A DNA stretch of 20,584 nt from Trichosphaerium sp. ATCC 40318 (taxonomy: Eukaryota > Discosea > Flabellinia > Trichosidae): contig JALMLS010000503.1 of NCBI GenBank assembly GCA_038496445.1, forward strand, positions 1 to 20,584, written 5' to 3'. Below are positions 20,397-20,584 of this stretch, piece by piece. Below the pieces are notes generated by a model, which made no database searches, was not told the DNA's origin, and was given only the letters and a program-made list of their open reading frames with translations. How positions within the stretch are numbered: the first letter of the stretch is position 1; each line of letters begins with the position of its first letter. The position numbers were made by a program, and so were the translations under genes.

Positions 20397-20532
20397 GTTT
20401 TGATTTTAATGCCTTTCTTCGTCTTTTAGGACGAGCTGCTTTTGGTTTAGGAGGTGGAGAACTCTTTGGACGAGAAAATGGTCGTGTTTCTGCTGTATGT
20501 GACACGATAGGATTCTCATCTGTTGGATCAGG
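20397..20532 (-). CDS. Basic Pro/Lys-rich exon, partial gene running off the window
   Basis: After an acceptor (TTTTTTACCAAG) the minus strand reads PDPTDENPIVSHTAETRPFS, then a Pro/Lys/Arg-rich part (SSPPPKPKAARPKRRRKALK). It then meets either an intron-like 30-nt stretch (GTGATTAACTAAC...TTTGTAG) or, read through, a TAA at 20391-20389. It could be the upstream part of the ankyrin gene, as a nuclear-type linker, or the 3' end of a separate gene. A few bases at 20578-20584 may be the previous exon. Confidence 0.5.
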
Positions 20533-20584
20533 CTTGGTAAAAAAGTAAGAAATTGAAAAGTGATGTAAGTGACATACTGGTGCC

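Overview
This window looks like a gene-dense, AT-rich nuclear genome segment from an intron-rich microbial eukaryote (protist, microalga or fungus-like organism). I cannot place it more precisely. Nearly every gene reads only after removing very short introns, mostly about 40-70 nt with one of 31 nt. Donors are very often GTACG-type, and a CTAAC/CTGAC-like branch site often sits just upstream of the acceptor. I worked out about 70 introns by hand, and codon phase closes across almost every gene. No rRNA, tRNA, transposon or CRISPR array was recognised.

Left part, plus strand: bases 1-541 have no supported gene. A 15-exon coiled-coil protein follows (542-4258), with an N-myristoylation-type start and a basic, nuclear-signal-like tail. 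Next is a two-exon aspartate/glutamate racemase of bacterial type (4583-5335). Convergent to it on the minus strand is a 12-exon F-box/WD40 protein (7476-5398), a probable ubiquitin-ligase substrate receptor.

Middle part: an unrecognised minus-strand protein with a lysine-rich tail (8437-7725) is divergent from a small unrecognised plus-strand gene (8637-8960). A decayed polyubiquitin copy lies at 9296-9595. A minus-strand gene (11048-9775, possibly starting at 11106) encodes a PPOX/HugZ-type FMN-binding split-barrel protein with a DUF2470 end.

Right part, plus strand: a 14-exon type I membrane protein with repeated 'LYF...G.EL' units and a Thr/Pro stalk (11375-14267), a 16-exon divergent mitochondrial-carrier-like protein (14591-16626), and a 9-exon UNC93/MFSD11-like membrane protein (17110-19076). 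The minus strand closes the window with an ankyrin-repeat gene (20347-19495) and a basic Pro/Lys-rich exon whose frame does not join it cleanly. The genes look like ordinary unrelated housekeeping and cell-surface genes, not an operon or gene cluster. The most unusual features are the Thr/Cys racemase, the recurrent GC-AG introns, the reconstructed membrane protein and the decayed polyubiquitin.
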